Positions 33,101 to 41,292 are shown, counted from the stretch's first letter. The stretch: 64,000 nucleotides of DNA from Nocardia anocheti (GCF_029675105.1 NZ_JAQQFV010000006.1:124001-188000), one strand, 5' to 3'. Program-made: numbers and translations. The notes: generated from the letters alone by a model not told the origin.

Positions 33101-33592
33101 TTCCGCACGCACCGGGAGAAGTACGGCGACACTACCGGCCTGTCGGAGAACCAGTTCTTCTACGGTCTGCGCCGTGGTGAGGAACATCGGGTGCAGTTGG
33201 AGAAGGGTGTCACGCTGCTCATCGGTTTGGAGGCGATCTCGGAGCCGGATGAGAAGGGGATGCGCACGGTCATGTGCATCATGAACGGGCAGTTGCGTCC
33301 GATCGCGGTGCGGGACCGGTCGATCGCCTCGGAGGTTCCGGTGGCGGAGAAGGCCGACAAGAACAATCCGGGTCATATCGCCGCGCCGTTCGCGGGTGTG
33401 GTCACCCTGGCCGTGGCCGAGGGCGACGAGATCCACGCGGGCGACACCATCGGCACCATCGAAGCGATGAAGATGGAGGCCGCCATCACCGCGCCGCGCG
33501 CGGGCGTGGTCGGCCGGATCGCCACCGCCAAGGTGCAGCAGGTCGAGGGCGGCGACCTGCTGGTGGAACTGGCCGCGCGCGAGTCGGAATGA
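30194..33592 (+). CDS. pyc: Pyruvate carboxylase
   Basis: Biotin-dependent anaplerotic enzyme making oxaloacetate from pyruvate and bicarbonate; 1132 residues, single-chain type. In order: biotin carboxylase domain (KVLVANRGEIAIRAFRAAYELG; KAVAGGGGRGMRRV ATP loop; EMNPRIQVEHTVTEE), carboxyltransferase domain from about residue 530 (TDTTFRDAHQSLLATRVRTNG; FRIFDALNNVDQMRPAI; HTHDTPGG), and a C-terminal biotinyl domain with the modified Lys1093 in EAMKMEA. TACCGT at 30182-30187 ends six bases before the ATG and no ribosome-binding site exists, so a leaderless transcript is likely. rsmD starts within the pyc stop (ATGA), a coupling conserved in M. tuberculosis (pca-Rv2966c). Confidence 0.96.
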   Translation: MFSKVLVANRGEIAIRAFRAAYELGIGTVAVFPYEDRNSVHRLKAAESYQIGEEGHPVRAYLSIEAIVEAAKSAGADAIYPGYGFLSENPDLAAACAREGITFIGPSAEVLEMAGNKATAIEAARTAGLPVLKSSEPSADIDQLLAASAELEYPIFVKAVAGGGGRGMRRVAAPEQLRESIEAASREAESAFGDPTVFLEQAVVNPRHIEVQILADQHGNVMHLFERDCSVQRRHQKVIELAPAPNLDPALRERICADAVAFARQIGYSCAGTVEFLLDERGNHVFIEMNPRIQVEHTVTEEITDVDLVQAQMRIAAGETLADLGLSQETVSIRGAALQCRITTEDSANGFRPDTGRITAYRTPGGAGIRLDGGANLGAEIGAYFDSMLVKLTCRGRDLPAAAARARRALAEFRIRGVTTNIPFLLAVLDDPDFQAGRVTTSFIDERPQLLTSRGSADRGTKILSYLADVTVNKPHGERPTTVYPYDKLPAIDLTLPPPDGSRQRLLTLGPEGFARALREQKALGVTDTTFRDAHQSLLATRVRTNGLLGVAGHVARLTPELLSIEAWGGATYDVALRFLHEDPWERLAALREAVPNICLQMLLRGRNTVGYTPYPEQVTRAFVSEAATTGIDIFRIFDALNNVDQMRPAIDAVRETGTAIAEVALSYTGDLLDPNESLYTLDYYLKLAEQIVDAGAHVLAIKDMAGLLRAPSAAKLVTALRSNFDLPVHVHTHDTPGGQLATYLAAWQAGADAVDGASAAMAGTTSQPALSAIVAATAHTERDTGLNLQNVCDLEPYWEALRKVYAPFESGLPAPTGRVYTHEIPGGQLSNLRQQAIALGLGDRFEEVEAKYAAADRLLGRLIKVTPSSKVVGDLALALVGSGVEIEDFAADPGRYDIPDSVIGFLRGELGTPAGGWPEPFRSKALAGRNEPKPEVPLTPADQKGLDGSSLERRDTLNRLLFPGPAAEFRTHREKYGDTTGLSENQFFYGLRRGEEHRVQLEKGVTLLIGLEAISEPDEKGMRTVMCIMNGQLRPIAVRDRSIASEVPVAEKADKNNPGHIAAPFAGVVTLAVAEGDEIHAGDTIGTIEAMKMEAAITAPRAGVVGRIATAKVQQVEGGDLLVELAARESE

Positions 33593-34152
33593 CCCGCATC
33601 GTCGCGGGAACGGCCGGTGGGCGGCGCCTGAAGGTGCCGCCCGCCGGGACCCGGCCCACCTCCGACCGGGTGCGCGAGGCGCTGTTCAGCGCCATCGACG
33701 CCCGGCTCGACCTCGACGGCACGCGCGTGCTCGACCTCTACGCGGGGTCGGGCGCGCTCGGCCTGGAAGCCCTCTCGCGCGGCGCCGCGCACGCGTTGCT
33801 GGTCGAATCCGACCGCAAGGCCGCCGCCGTGGTCCGCGCCAACATCACCGACCTGGGCCTCCCCGGCGCCGAACTGCGCCAGGGCACCGTGGGCACGGTG
33901 CTCGCCCACCCCGCCCCCGACGGCTACGACGTGGTCTTCGCCGACCCGCCCTACGACGTGAGCACCGCCGACGTCACCGCCGACCTCACCGCCCTGGCCA
34001 CCAACGGCTGGCTCGCCCCCGAAGCCCTGGTGATCGTCGAACGCTCCATCCGCACCCCCGAAATCACCTGGCCCCCAGGCTATGCGCCGCTGAAGGCCCG
34101 CAGATACGGGGAGACCAGAATCGAACTCGCCGAGTTCGGTGCTAGCGTCTGA
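33589..34152 (+). CDS. rsmD: 16S rRNA (guanine(966)-N(2))-methyltransferase RsmD
   Basis: Methylates G966 of 16S rRNA during 30S assembly; 187 residues, Rossmann-fold SAM enzyme. Markers are RIVAGTAGGRRLKVPP at the N-terminus, RPTSDRVREALFSAI, the SAM-binding VLDLYAGSGALGLEALSRGA, and the catalytic VFADPPYD (NPPY type). The ATG overlaps the pyc stop by four bases. coaD begins 3 bp after its stop, so pyc-rsmD-coaD is one unit. Confidence 0.94.
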   Translation: MTRIVAGTAGGRRLKVPPAGTRPTSDRVREALFSAIDARLDLDGTRVLDLYAGSGALGLEALSRGAAHALLVESDRKAAAVVRANITDLGLPGAELRQGTVGTVLAHPAPDGYDVVFADPPYDVSTADVTADLTALATNGWLAPEALVIVERSIRTPEITWPPGYAPLKARRYGETRIELAEFGASV

Positions 34153-34155
34153 GCC

Positions 34156-34644
34156 ATGGCAGCTGCACTGTGCCCCGGCTCGTTCGACCCGGTCACCAAT
34201 GGTCATCTCGATGTGTTCACGCGCGCGGCCGCGCAGTTCGACGAGGTGATCGTCACGGTGAACGTGAACCCCAAGAAGCAGGGGATGTTCACCGTCGAGG
34301 AGCGGATGGAACTGCTGCGGGACGCGGTGGGGCACCTGCCCAATGTGCGCGTCGCCTCCTGGCAGGGGCTGACCGTCGACTTCGCCAAGCAGGAGGGCGT
34401 CACCGCGATCGTCAAGGGTCTGCGCGACGCCGGAGACTTCGGCTACGAACTGCAGATGGCCCAGATGAACCACAAGCTCGCCGGAGTCGACACCTTCTTC
34501 ATCGCCACCAACCCCGCCCTGAGCTTCCTGTCCAGTTCCCTGGTCAAGGAAGTGGCGGCCTACGGCGGCGACGTCAGCGACATGCTCCCGCCCTCGGTCC
34601 ACAAGCGCCTGCTCGACCGCATCGCCGAGCGCAAGAACGCCTAG
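34156..34644 (+). CDS. coaD: Phosphopantetheine adenylyltransferase
   Basis: Fourth step of coenzyme A synthesis, adenylylating 4'-phosphopantetheine; 162 residues, nucleotidyltransferase superfamily. The T/HxGH signature is CPGSFDPVTNGHLDVFTRAA, and VKGLRDAGDFGYELQMAQMN and the C-terminal FLSSSLVKEVAAYGGDV are diagnostic. Its stop codon overlaps that of the convergent GtrA-like gene by three bases. Confidence 0.96.
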   Translation: MAAALCPGSFDPVTNGHLDVFTRAAAQFDEVIVTVNVNPKKQGMFTVEERMELLRDAVGHLPNVRVASWQGLTVDFAKQEGVTAIVKGLRDAGDFGYELQMAQMNHKLAGVDTFFIATNPALSFLSSSLVKEVAAYGGDVSDMLPPSVHKRLLDRIAERKNA

Positions 34645-35159
34645 AACAACCCGCGTAGGGCCAGGAAGCGGAGGCCGCCGACGGCGGCGGTGATGCCGAG
34701 GACGACCAGGGCCTGGACGGTGTCGCCGAGGCCGGGTGCCCAGACGCCGATGGCCGCCAGGCCCGCGGTGGTGATGCCGAGGCCGAGCAGCGCCAGGCCG
34801 CCGCCCTCCCACTGCGCGGTGAACCAGCTGACGCGGTCGGTGGCGTGGAAGGTGAGCTGACGGTGTAGCTCGTTGGCTAGCACGGTGCTCACGATCGAGC
34901 CGACGACATTGGCGATCAGTGGGCCGACGCCGACCATGGCGAAGAACAGCAGCACGTAGGCGATATTGCTGGACCCGCCGACCAGCGCGAAGCGGATGAG
35001 CTGCGGCAGGGCGCGGTCACCGCGCAGGTAGCGCAGGGCCTTGTGCACGCGCGGGCGCACCGGCACCGGCGCGACGACCAGCGGCAGCGGGTTCGCGAAG
35101 GGGGTGAACATGCCCGCGACGTGCAGCACCGAGGGCCTCGGTGACTCGAGGACGGTCAT
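34641..35159 (-). CDS. GtrA-like family membrane protein
   Basis: A 172-residue membrane protein of the GtrA/DPMS family. After a roughly 50-residue cytoplasmic leader come four hydrophobic segments: LIRFALVGGSSNIAYVLLFFAMV, LIANVVGSIVSTVLANELHRQLTFH (the family marker), GGLALLGLGITTAGLAAIGVW and ALVVLGITAAVGGLRFLAL. Family members help flip or position polyprenyl-linked sugars for cell-envelope glycans; no partner glycosyltransferase is adjacent. The ATG at 35159 has GGAG seven bases upstream; a start 14 codons further up lacks one. It overlaps the coaD end. The 251 bp to sepIVA hold a possible promoter but no gene. Confidence 0.8.
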   Translation of the reverse strand: MTVLESPRPSVLHVAGMFTPFANPLPLVVAPVPVRPRVHKALRYLRGDRALPQLIRFALVGGSSNIAYVLLFFAMVGVGPLIANVVGSIVSTVLANELHRQLTFHATDRVSWFTAQWEGGGLALLGLGITTAGLAAIGVWAPGLGDTVQALVVLGITAAVGGLRFLALRGLF

Positions 35160-35410
35160 GATTCGACTCCGATCGCAAGGAACAGACGTCGAGAGGAACA
35201 ACAGCGAAAAGCGTGTGGAACTTCCCGGCGACGGCGTTGTCGTGCCCGTTGATGGTAGCCGAAGTGGAGGGCTTCACTCCACTTGATATCCGTGCGATCT
35301 AGGACACTGTCGCGACACACCGCGCCGACATTCGGCACAGGCGCCCGCGACGGGCACACTGGGCGGCGGCGGTAGTGGTTTCGCCGTGAGTCAGCAGGAG
35401 GGTAGTGAGC

Positions 35411-36184
35411 ATGTATCGCGTATTCGAAGCACTCGACGAACTGGTCGCCATCGTCGAAGAGGCGCGCGGCATCCCGCCGACCCGCAGCTGCATCGTGCCG
35501 CGCGGTGACGTCCTCGAACTGCTCGACGACGTCCGCGACGCCCTGCCCGGTGAGCTCGACGACGCCCAGGACGTCCTCGACCACCGCGACAAGATCGTCG
35601 GCGACGCCCGGTCCGGGGCCGAGGCCACCGTCACCGCGGCCGACGAACAGGCCCGCACCACCATCGAGACGGCCCGCACCGAGGCCGATCGCATCCTCGC
35701 CGACGCCAAGGCGCACGCCGACCGGATGGTCGCCGAGGCCACCGCGCACGCCGACCGGCTGGTCAGCACCGCCCAAGCCGAGGCCGACCAGGTGATCGCC
35801 GACGGCAACGCCGAGTACGACGAACTCACCGGCCGCGCCCAGGTGGACGCCGATCGGGCCATCGAGTCCGGCAAGGCCTCCTACGAGCGCTCGGTCGCCG
35901 ACGGCCTGGCCGAGCAGGCCCGCCTGGTCTCGCAGACCGAGGTCGTGCGGGCCGCGCACCTGGAATCGGCCCGGCTCATCGACGACGCCCAGGCCGAGGC
36001 CGACCGGGTCCGCGCCGAATGCGACGACTACGTCGACGAGCGGATGGGCGACTTCGACGGCAAGCTGGCCGCGCTGGAGGAGACTCTCAACACCACCCGC
36101 CGCACCATCACCCGCGGCCGCCAGCACATGCGCGGCGCCCCCGCCGGTGACTACCCGGAATACGCCGCCGAGCACCGCCGCTGA
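35411..36184 (+). CDS. sepIVA: SepIVA, DivIVA-like septation protein
   Basis: A 257-residue, nearly all-helical cytoplasmic protein. Residues 1-35 (MYRVFEALDELVAIVEEARGIP) match the conserved N-terminus of mycobacterial SepIVA (Rv2927c). Residues about 45-235 are a charged coiled coil with repeated ADxxxADA-like heptads. SepIVA is essential for septation and polar growth in mycobacteria and is arginine-methylated there. AGGAGGG eight bases before the ATG at 35411 decides that start over a GTG two codons upstream. Synteny with DUF177, rpmF, rnc and mutM downstream supports the call. Confidence 0.88.
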   Translation: MYRVFEALDELVAIVEEARGIPPTRSCIVPRGDVLELLDDVRDALPGELDDAQDVLDHRDKIVGDARSGAEATVTAADEQARTTIETARTEADRILADAKAHADRMVAEATAHADRLVSTAQAEADQVIADGNAEYDELTGRAQVDADRAIESGKASYERSVADGLAEQARLVSQTEVVRAAHLESARLIDDAQAEADRVRAECDDYVDERMGDFDGKLAALEETLNTTRRTITRGRQHMRGAPAGDYPEYAAEHRR

Positions 36185-36271
36185 GCGCACCGCGCGTTTT
36201 GGGTTCCGCCGGGGTCCTGCCGTACTGTTGAGTGGTTGCCCATCATCCCCTCGACGGTAAGTGAGTCAGTG

Positions 36272-36955
36272 ATGTCCGCCGGTTCCGGTTCATCCGCGCG
36301 TCCACGCAAGGCCAACGGCCCTGTGTCCGACGCGGGTTTCGTGCTGGACGTCCGCAGTCTCGGCCGCAGGCCGGGGACCATGCGGGAGCTGCGTCGCACT
36401 GTCACCGACCACGAGCGGCTGGGTCTCGACCTGATCGCCATCCCGGCCGAGGCCGCGGTGGAACTCGACCTGCAGCTGCAGGCCGTCTCGGAGGGCGTGC
36501 TGGTCACCGGCACGGCGTCCGGGCCGACGGTGGGGGAGTGCTCGCGCTGCCTCGAACCGTTCGACGATCGGGTGGAGATTCGTCTGACCGAGCTGTTCGC
36601 CTACCCGGACAGCACCACCGAGCAGACGACCGAGGACGACGAGGTCTACCGCATGGAAGACGACCTCATCGACCTCGAACCGGTGATCCTCGACGCCATC
36701 GGGCTGGAGCTTCCGCTGCAGCCCCTGTGCACCCCGGACTGCGCGGGCCTGTGCCCCGAGTGCGGTGTGCGGATGGCGATTGCGGGTTCCGATCATGGGC
36801 ATGAGATACTGGACCCTCGCTGGGCGAAGTTGGCGAGTTTCGCCACGGATACGCCCGGCACCGGCGACCCCGCTGAGGGTTCCACCACCCCAGACCAACC
36901 CGCTCCCGGGGCAGACGATGCCCCTGTGGTCAGCGAAAACACAGAGGAGAAGTAG
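36272..36955 (+). CDS. DUF177/YceD family protein, rRNA-accumulation factor
   Basis: A 227-residue YceD-like protein, the usual partner of rpmF; in plants and E. coli relatives affect 23S rRNA accumulation. It shows LDVRSLGRRPGTMRELRRTV, GECSRCLEPF and the late metal-binding-like cluster CTPDCAGLCPECG, then an acidic disordered tail. A GTG one codon before, or a TTG at 36236 seven bases after a TACTGT -10-like hexamer (36223-36228), are alternative starts. The ATG at 36272 is chosen from the length of homologues. rpmF follows after 2 bp, so transcription and translation are coupled. Confidence 0.9.
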   Translation: MSAGSGSSARPRKANGPVSDAGFVLDVRSLGRRPGTMRELRRTVTDHERLGLDLIAIPAEAAVELDLQLQAVSEGVLVTGTASGPTVGECSRCLEPFDDRVEIRLTELFAYPDSTTEQTTEDDEVYRMEDDLIDLEPVILDAIGLELPLQPLCTPDCAGLCPECGVRMAIAGSDHGHEILDPRWAKLASFATDTPGTGDPAEGSTTPDQPAPGADDAPVVSENTEEK

Positions 36956-36957
36956 CC

Positions 36958-37140
36958 GTGGCTGTTCCCAAGCGCCGGATGTCCCGTTCCAACACCCGGT
37001 CGCGGCGCAGCCAGTGGAAGGCCGTCGCGCCGACCCTGGTCACCTGCCCGAACCGTGCCTGCGGTGAGAAGACCCTCCCGCACATCGCGTGCCCGTCCTG
37101 CGGCACCTACAAGGGCCGCCAGGTCACCTCCGCTGTCTGA
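36958..37140 (+). CDS. rpmF: 50S ribosomal protein L32
   Basis: Ribosomal protein bL32, 60 residues: VPKRRMSRSNTRSRRSQWK at the start and two cysteine pairs (CPNRACG, CPSC) forming a zinc ribbon. GTG start with GAGGAG upstream inside the end of the DUF177 gene. rnc begins 3 bp after its stop. Confidence 0.96.
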   Translation: MAVPKRRMSRSNTRSRRSQWKAVAPTLVTCPNRACGEKTLPHIACPSCGTYKGRQVTSAV

Positions 37141-37143
37141 TTC

Positions 37144-37875
37144 GTGACAGCGAGCAAAGACACAGTAGGCGCGGCCGATCACGCCAGCCTGCTCACCGCC
37201 CTCGGCGTCGACGTACGACCGGAGCTTCTGCGCCTCGCGCTGACGCACCGGTCGTACGCGTACGAGAACGGCGGTCTGCCGACCAACGAGCGCCTCGAGT
37301 TCCTCGGCGACTCGGTCCTCGGCCTCAGCATCACCGAGCGCCTCTACACCGAGCACCCGGACAAGTCCGAGGGTGAACTCGCCAAGCTGCGCGCCAGTGT
37401 GGTGAACATGCACGCGCTCGCCGAGGTGGCGCGTGGTCTCGGTGACGGCGGCCTCGGCCAGTACCTGCTGCTCGGTAAGGGCGAAGAGCTCACCGGCGGC
37501 CGGGACAAGCCGAGCATCCTCGCCGACGGCATGGAATCGCTGCTGGGCGCCGTGCATCTCGAGCACGGCATCGAGGTGGCCCGTGGCGTCGTGCTGCGCC
37601 TGTTCGCCGAACTGCTCGAGCGTGGCCCCCGCATGGGCGCCGGACTCGACTGGAAGACCAGCCTGCAGGAGCTCACCGCCGAACGCGGTCTGGGCGTGCC
37701 CGCCTACGAGATCACCTCCACCGGCCCGGACCACAACAAGGAGTTCACCGCCACCACGGTGATCGCCGGTCGTCCGTACGGCCAGGGCATCGGCCGTTCC
37801 AAGAAGGAAGCCGAGCAGAAGGCCGCCGGGACCGCCTACCAGGCGCTCACCGACGAGCCCGTGGCTACCGAGTGA
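37144..37875 (+). CDS. rnc: Ribonuclease III
   Basis: Double-strand-specific endoribonuclease for rRNA precursor maturation; 243 residues. The catalytic signature is NERLEFLGDSVLGL, and a second acidic site follows in SILADGMESLLGAVHLEHG. The C-terminal double-stranded RNA-binding domain starts near DWKTSLQELTAERGLG and ends with the basic GRSKKEAEQKAAGTAYQAL. The GTG at 37144 is 3 bp after rpmF. In the order DUF177-rpmF-rnc-mutM it matches M. tuberculosis Rv2926c-Rv2924c. Confidence 0.96.
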   Translation: MTASKDTVGAADHASLLTALGVDVRPELLRLALTHRSYAYENGGLPTNERLEFLGDSVLGLSITERLYTEHPDKSEGELAKLRASVVNMHALAEVARGLGDGGLGQYLLLGKGEELTGGRDKPSILADGMESLLGAVHLEHGIEVARGVVLRLFAELLERGPRMGAGLDWKTSLQELTAERGLGVPAYEITSTGPDHNKEFTATTVIAGRPYGQGIGRSKKEAEQKAAGTAYQALTDEPVATE

Positions 37876-37919
37876 CCACGCAGGCCCTCGAGGGCACTCG
37901 CGACGGGGCGGCCTGATCC

Positions 37920-38786
37920 GTGCCCGAACTGCCCGAGGTCGAGGTGGTGCGGCGCGGTCTGGCCGAGCACGCCGTGGGGCGTGCCATCGAGAACATCGTC
38001 GTCACCCATCCGAGGGCTGTGCGCAGGCACGCCCCGGGTGGTGCCGATCTGGCCGCCCGGCTCACCGGGCTGCGCATCGAGGCCGCCCAGCGTCGCGGCA
38101 AGTACCTGTGGCTCACCTTCGACGAGCCCGACACCGCGCTGATCGTGCACCTGGGGATGAGCGGGCAGATGCTCGTGCAACCCGAGGGCGCGCCCCTGGA
38201 GAAGCACGCCCATATCCGCGCCGGACTCGGTGACGGCACCGAGCTGCGCTTCGTGGACCAGCGCACCTTCGGCGGGTGGGCGCTGGGCGAACTCGTCGAG
38301 GTGGACGGCACCCTGGTGCCCGACTCGGTCGCCCACATCGCCCGCGATCCGCTCGATCCCCGGTTCGACCGCGAGGCCGCGGTGGCCGCCATCCGGGCAA
38401 AGAACACCGAGATCAAACGGGTGCTGCTGGACCAGACCGTGGTCTCGGGCATCGGCAACATCTACGCCGACGAGGCGCTGTGGCGGGCGGGCCTGCACGG
38501 TACCCGGATCGCCGCGGACCTGACCCGGCCCGTCGTGCGCACACTGCTCGACGGCGTCACCGCGGTCATGAGCGAAGCGCTGGCCGTCGGCGGCACGTCC
38601 TTCGACGCGCTGTATGTGAACGTGAACGGTGAATCCGGCTATTTCTCCCGGTCACTGGCCGCCTACGGGCGCGAGAACGAACCCTGCGATCGGTGCGGCG
38701 CGACGATCCTGCGGGAGTCGTTCATGAACCGATCCTCGTACTTCTGCCCGAAGTGCCAGCGACGTCCACGCGTGGTACGACGCTGA
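37920..38786 (+). CDS. mutM: Formamidopyrimidine-DNA glycosylase
   Basis: Bifunctional glycosylase/AP lyase excising 8-oxoguanine and formamidopyrimidines; 288 residues. After Met removal the catalytic Pro2-Glu3 pair is exposed (PELPEVEVVRRGL). RRGKYLWLTF holds the conserved Lys, GIGNIYADEALWRAGLH is the helix-two-turn-helix, and a C-terminal zinc finger has CDRCG and CPKCQ. GTG start, 44 bp after rnc. In M. tuberculosis the next gene would be the OsmC-like Rv2923c; here about 16 kb of other genes intervene. Confidence 0.95.
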   Translation: MPELPEVEVVRRGLAEHAVGRAIENIVVTHPRAVRRHAPGGADLAARLTGLRIEAAQRRGKYLWLTFDEPDTALIVHLGMSGQMLVQPEGAPLEKHAHIRAGLGDGTELRFVDQRTFGGWALGELVEVDGTLVPDSVAHIARDPLDPRFDREAAVAAIRAKNTEIKRVLLDQTVVSGIGNIYADEALWRAGLHGTRIAADLTRPVVRTLLDGVTAVMSEALAVGGTSFDALYVNVNGESGYFSRSLAAYGRENEPCDRCGATILRESFMNRSSYFCPKCQRRPRVVRR

Positions 38787-38819
38787 GCGGCGACGCGCTC
38801 GGGACGGCGGCGCGGGCGA

Positions 38820-39149
38820 TCACGATGGTCGGCGCAGACCCCACTCGTGCAGCGACGTGAAGACCGCGTCCAGGCTTCTCCCCTCCGCGGTGATGCGGTA
38901 GGTCACCTGCGGCGGCGTGGTCGCCGCGACCTCGCGCTCGACGAGACCCGCCCGTACGAGGGCCTTGAGCTCGCTGGAGAGCACCTTCTGGGAGATGCCG
39001 GGCACTCGGCGCTGCAAATCGGCGTAACGGCGCTCCTGTCGAAGCAGCTCCCACAAGATGAGCATCGTCCACTTCCCGCCGACGAGGTCGATCGTGCGCC
39101 GTACCGTCTCGGCGCAGTAGTCACCGTCGAATTCGCTGGTCCCGTCCAT
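38820..39149 (-). CDS. HxlR-family transcriptional regulator
   Basis: A 109-residue winged-helix regulator of the HxlR (MarR-like) family. The marker YCAETVRRTIDLVGGKWTMLILWEL includes Cys12, at the position used for redox or electrophile sensing in several members (YodB, HypR). The recognition helix is in RRYADLQRRVPGISQKVLSSELKAL, followed by the wing VTYRITAEGRSL. It is divergent from a tautomerase gene 104 bp away, so it probably controls that gene and itself. Confidence 0.9.
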   Translation of the reverse strand: MDGTSEFDGDYCAETVRRTIDLVGGKWTMLILWELLRQERRYADLQRRVPGISQKVLSSELKALVRAGLVEREVAATTPPQVTYRITAEGRSLDAVFTSLHEWGLRRPS

Positions 39150-39253
39150 TTCCTACTTTCAGGTTCGTTGGTGGCGCGCAAGTGCCTTCTTGCCATCGTG
39201 CACGGCGCGGCGCATCGTCGTACCTGTCAGCAAACATCGAGCAGGAGGAATTC

Positions 39254-39475
39254 ATGCCGATCGTCAACCTCGATATTGTCCCCGAGCTCATGTCGGGAGA
39301 CCGGGACGCGCAGTATCAGCGCATCGCCGCCGGGATCACCGACGCGGTCGTCGCCGCCACCGGAGCCCCCGCGGAGTCGGTACACGTCCTGATCAACGAG
39401 GTGTCCTACGCCAAGTACGCCGTCGGCGGCACGATGCTGCGCGACAAGATCGCGGCTCAGCCGCCGGTGAACTGA
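39254..39475 (+). CDS. 4-oxalocrotonate tautomerase family enzyme
   Basis: A 73-residue tautomerase-superfamily protein. After initiator Met removal, Pro1 is the catalytic base (MPIVNLDIVPEL). The family helix and strand RIAAGITDAVVAATGAPAESVHVLINEV follow. Members isomerise keto-enol acids or act on related electrophilic compounds as hexamers. GGAGGA lies a few bases upstream. Divergence from an HxlR regulator suggests induction by an electrophile or quinone; this is inferred only from context. Confidence 0.88.
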   Translation: MPIVNLDIVPELMSGDRDAQYQRIAAGITDAVVAATGAPAESVHVLINEVSYAKYAVGGTMLRDKIAAQPPVN

Positions 39476-39580
39476 CCGATGCGGGACAAGTGTCGGCGGA
39501 AGCCACGCCGCCGCTGATCCGAGCGCGCTACCGTTTCTGGTGACGGGTCGTGACCGGCCGGGTCCGTGCAGGAGGACGTT

Positions 39581-40162
39581 ATGCGCAAGCTGACCTATTT
39601 CGTGGCATCGACGATCGACGGGTTCATCGCCGCCGAGGACGGGACACTGGATTTCTTCCCCGTCGGCGGCGACCACGGGCCCTCGATCATCACCCAGTAC
39701 CCCGAGACGCTGCCGACCAAGGTGCGCGAGGCGCGCGGGATCGCGGCGGGCAATGTCTACTTCGACACCGTGATCATGGGTCGCAAGACCCACGACTTCG
39801 GCGTGCGGACCGGTACGGCCAGTCCGTACGAGCATCTGCGCCAGTACGTGGTGTCCACGACGCTGCCGGAGTCGCCCGCGCCCGGCGTGGAGGTGATCGG
39901 GTCCGATCCGGTGGGGGCGGTGCGGGAGCTCAAACATGAAGCGGGGCTGGGGATCTGGCTCTGCGGTGGCGGTGAGCTGGCCCAGACGCTGCTGCCCGAG
40001 ATCGACCAGGTGTTCCTCAAGCTGTACCCGGTGGTGCTGGGTACCGGGCGCCCGCTGTTCGGTGGTGGGGCGAAATTGCCCGCGCCGGAACGGTTCCGGG
40101 TGATCACCAGCCGGGTGTACGCCGACGGCGTCGCCTTCCTCAAATACGGCCGGATCAGGTAG
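39581..40162 (+). CDS. Dihydrofolate reductase / RibD C-terminal family protein
   Basis: A 193-residue NADPH-dependent reductase of the DHFR-like RibD_C family. Segments: RKLTYFVASTIDGFIAAEDG at the N-terminus, NVYFDTVIMGRKTHDFG, VVSTTLP, GLGIWLCGGGELAQTLLPEIDQVFLKLYPVVLGTGRPLF. Such stand-alone proteins are common in actinobacteria, often with unknown substrate. They are not RibD itself, since the deaminase domain is missing. GGAGGA lies before the ATG. The PHP gene begins 3 bp downstream, suggesting a two-gene operon. Confidence 0.88.
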   Translation: MRKLTYFVASTIDGFIAAEDGTLDFFPVGGDHGPSIITQYPETLPTKVREARGIAAGNVYFDTVIMGRKTHDFGVRTGTASPYEHLRQYVVSTTLPESPAPGVEVIGSDPVGAVRELKHEAGLGIWLCGGGELAQTLLPEIDQVFLKLYPVVLGTGRPLFGGGAKLPAPERFRVITSRVYADGVAFLKYGRIR

Positions 40163-40165
40163 CCG

Positions 40166-41200
40166 ATGACGGCGGGCGCTCCCGGTCCGGTCGCGGCCCT
40201 GCGCGAGATCGCGTTCTGGCTCGAACGCGAGCGCGCCGAGACGCACCGCGTGAAGGCCTACCGCCGGGCCGCCGACGTGCTCGCCGCCCTGCCCGCCGCC
40301 GAATTCGCCTCGCGTGCCCGCGAACACAGCTGGCGCGAACTCACCGGCATCGGTCCCAAGACCGCGGCCGTGATCGAGCAGGCCCAAGCGGGTGCGGTGC
40401 CCGACTATCTCGCCGACCTGCGCGCCTCGGCCGAGCCCATCGCCCCCGCTGGTGCCGCGCTGCGCAGGAGCCTGCGCGGTGATCTGCACACCCACTCCGA
40501 CTGGTCCGACGGCGGCAGTCCGATCGCGGAGATGATGGCGGTGGCCGCCGCGCTCGGGCACGAGTACTGCGCGCTGACCGATCACTCGCCCCGGCTGAAG
40601 GTGGCCAACGGGCTGTCCGCCGAGCGGTTGCGCCGCCAGCTCGACGTGGTCGCCGAGCTCAACGAGCAGCTGGCGCCGTTCCGCGTACTCACCGGCATCG
40701 AGGTCGACATCCTCGACGACGGCAGCTTGGATCAGGACCCGGAGCTGCTCGACCGCCTCGACATCGTCGTGGCCAGCGTGCACTCACGCCTGCGCGACGA
40801 CAGCGCCACGATGACCCGACGCATGGTCAACGCCGTCGCCAACCCGCACGTCGACATCCTCGGGCACTGCACGGGCCGTCTGGTGACGGGTGGTCGGGGC
40901 ACCCGGCCGGAGTCCAGTTTCGACGCCGAACTGGTCTTCGAGGCGTGCCGCCGCTACGGCACGGCCGTGGAGATCAACAGCAGGCCCGAACGCCGTGACC
41001 CGCCGGGACGGCTGATCGAGCTGGCGGTGGAGATGGAGTGCTGTTTCAGCATCGACACCGACGCGCACGCGCCGGGGCAGCTGGACTGGCAGGGCTACGG
41101 CTGTGAGCGCGCGCTCGCGCACGGCGTGGAGGCCGAGCGGGTGATCGACACCTGGCCGGTCGAGGAGCTGCTCGCGTGGACGGCGGCGCCCACCGGGTGA
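40166..41200 (+). CDS. PHP-domain phosphoesterase with PolX-like helix-hairpin-helix N-terminus
   Basis: A 344-residue protein. Residues 1-95 form a helical region with a helix-hairpin-helix (LTGIGPKTAAVIEQA), like the N-terminus of PolX-type enzymes but without the polymerase palm. The PHP metal-binding domain follows: GDLHTHSDWSDG, ALTDHSP, GIEVDILDDG, ASVHSRL, HVDILGHCTGR, EINSRPER and a terminal DTDAHAPG. All metal ligands expected of an active PHP domain appear present. Possible roles are DNA end repair or phosphoester hydrolysis; the substrate is unknown. Confidence 0.86.
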   Translation: MTAGAPGPVAALREIAFWLERERAETHRVKAYRRAADVLAALPAAEFASRAREHSWRELTGIGPKTAAVIEQAQAGAVPDYLADLRASAEPIAPAGAALRRSLRGDLHTHSDWSDGGSPIAEMMAVAAALGHEYCALTDHSPRLKVANGLSAERLRRQLDVVAELNEQLAPFRVLTGIEVDILDDGSLDQDPELLDRLDIVVASVHSRLRDDSATMTRRMVNAVANPHVDILGHCTGRLVTGGRGTRPESSFDAELVFEACRRYGTAVEINSRPERRDPPGRLIELAVEMECCFSIDTDAHAPGQLDWQGYGCERALAHGVEAERVIDTWPVEELLAWTAAPTG

Positions 41201-41292
41201 AGTCCGGTCGAACAGTTGATGTCGGCGCGTTCCGGGGCGGATCCGGCTGGTAGACATACGGATACGCGTAACCGGGTCGAGGTGGGGGGCCG

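Noticed and set aside
37885..37915. GCCCTCGAGGGC palindrome between rnc and mutM as a terminator
   Set aside because: Six-bp arms with no loop and no U-run, inside a conserved operon; probably chance in GC-rich DNA.
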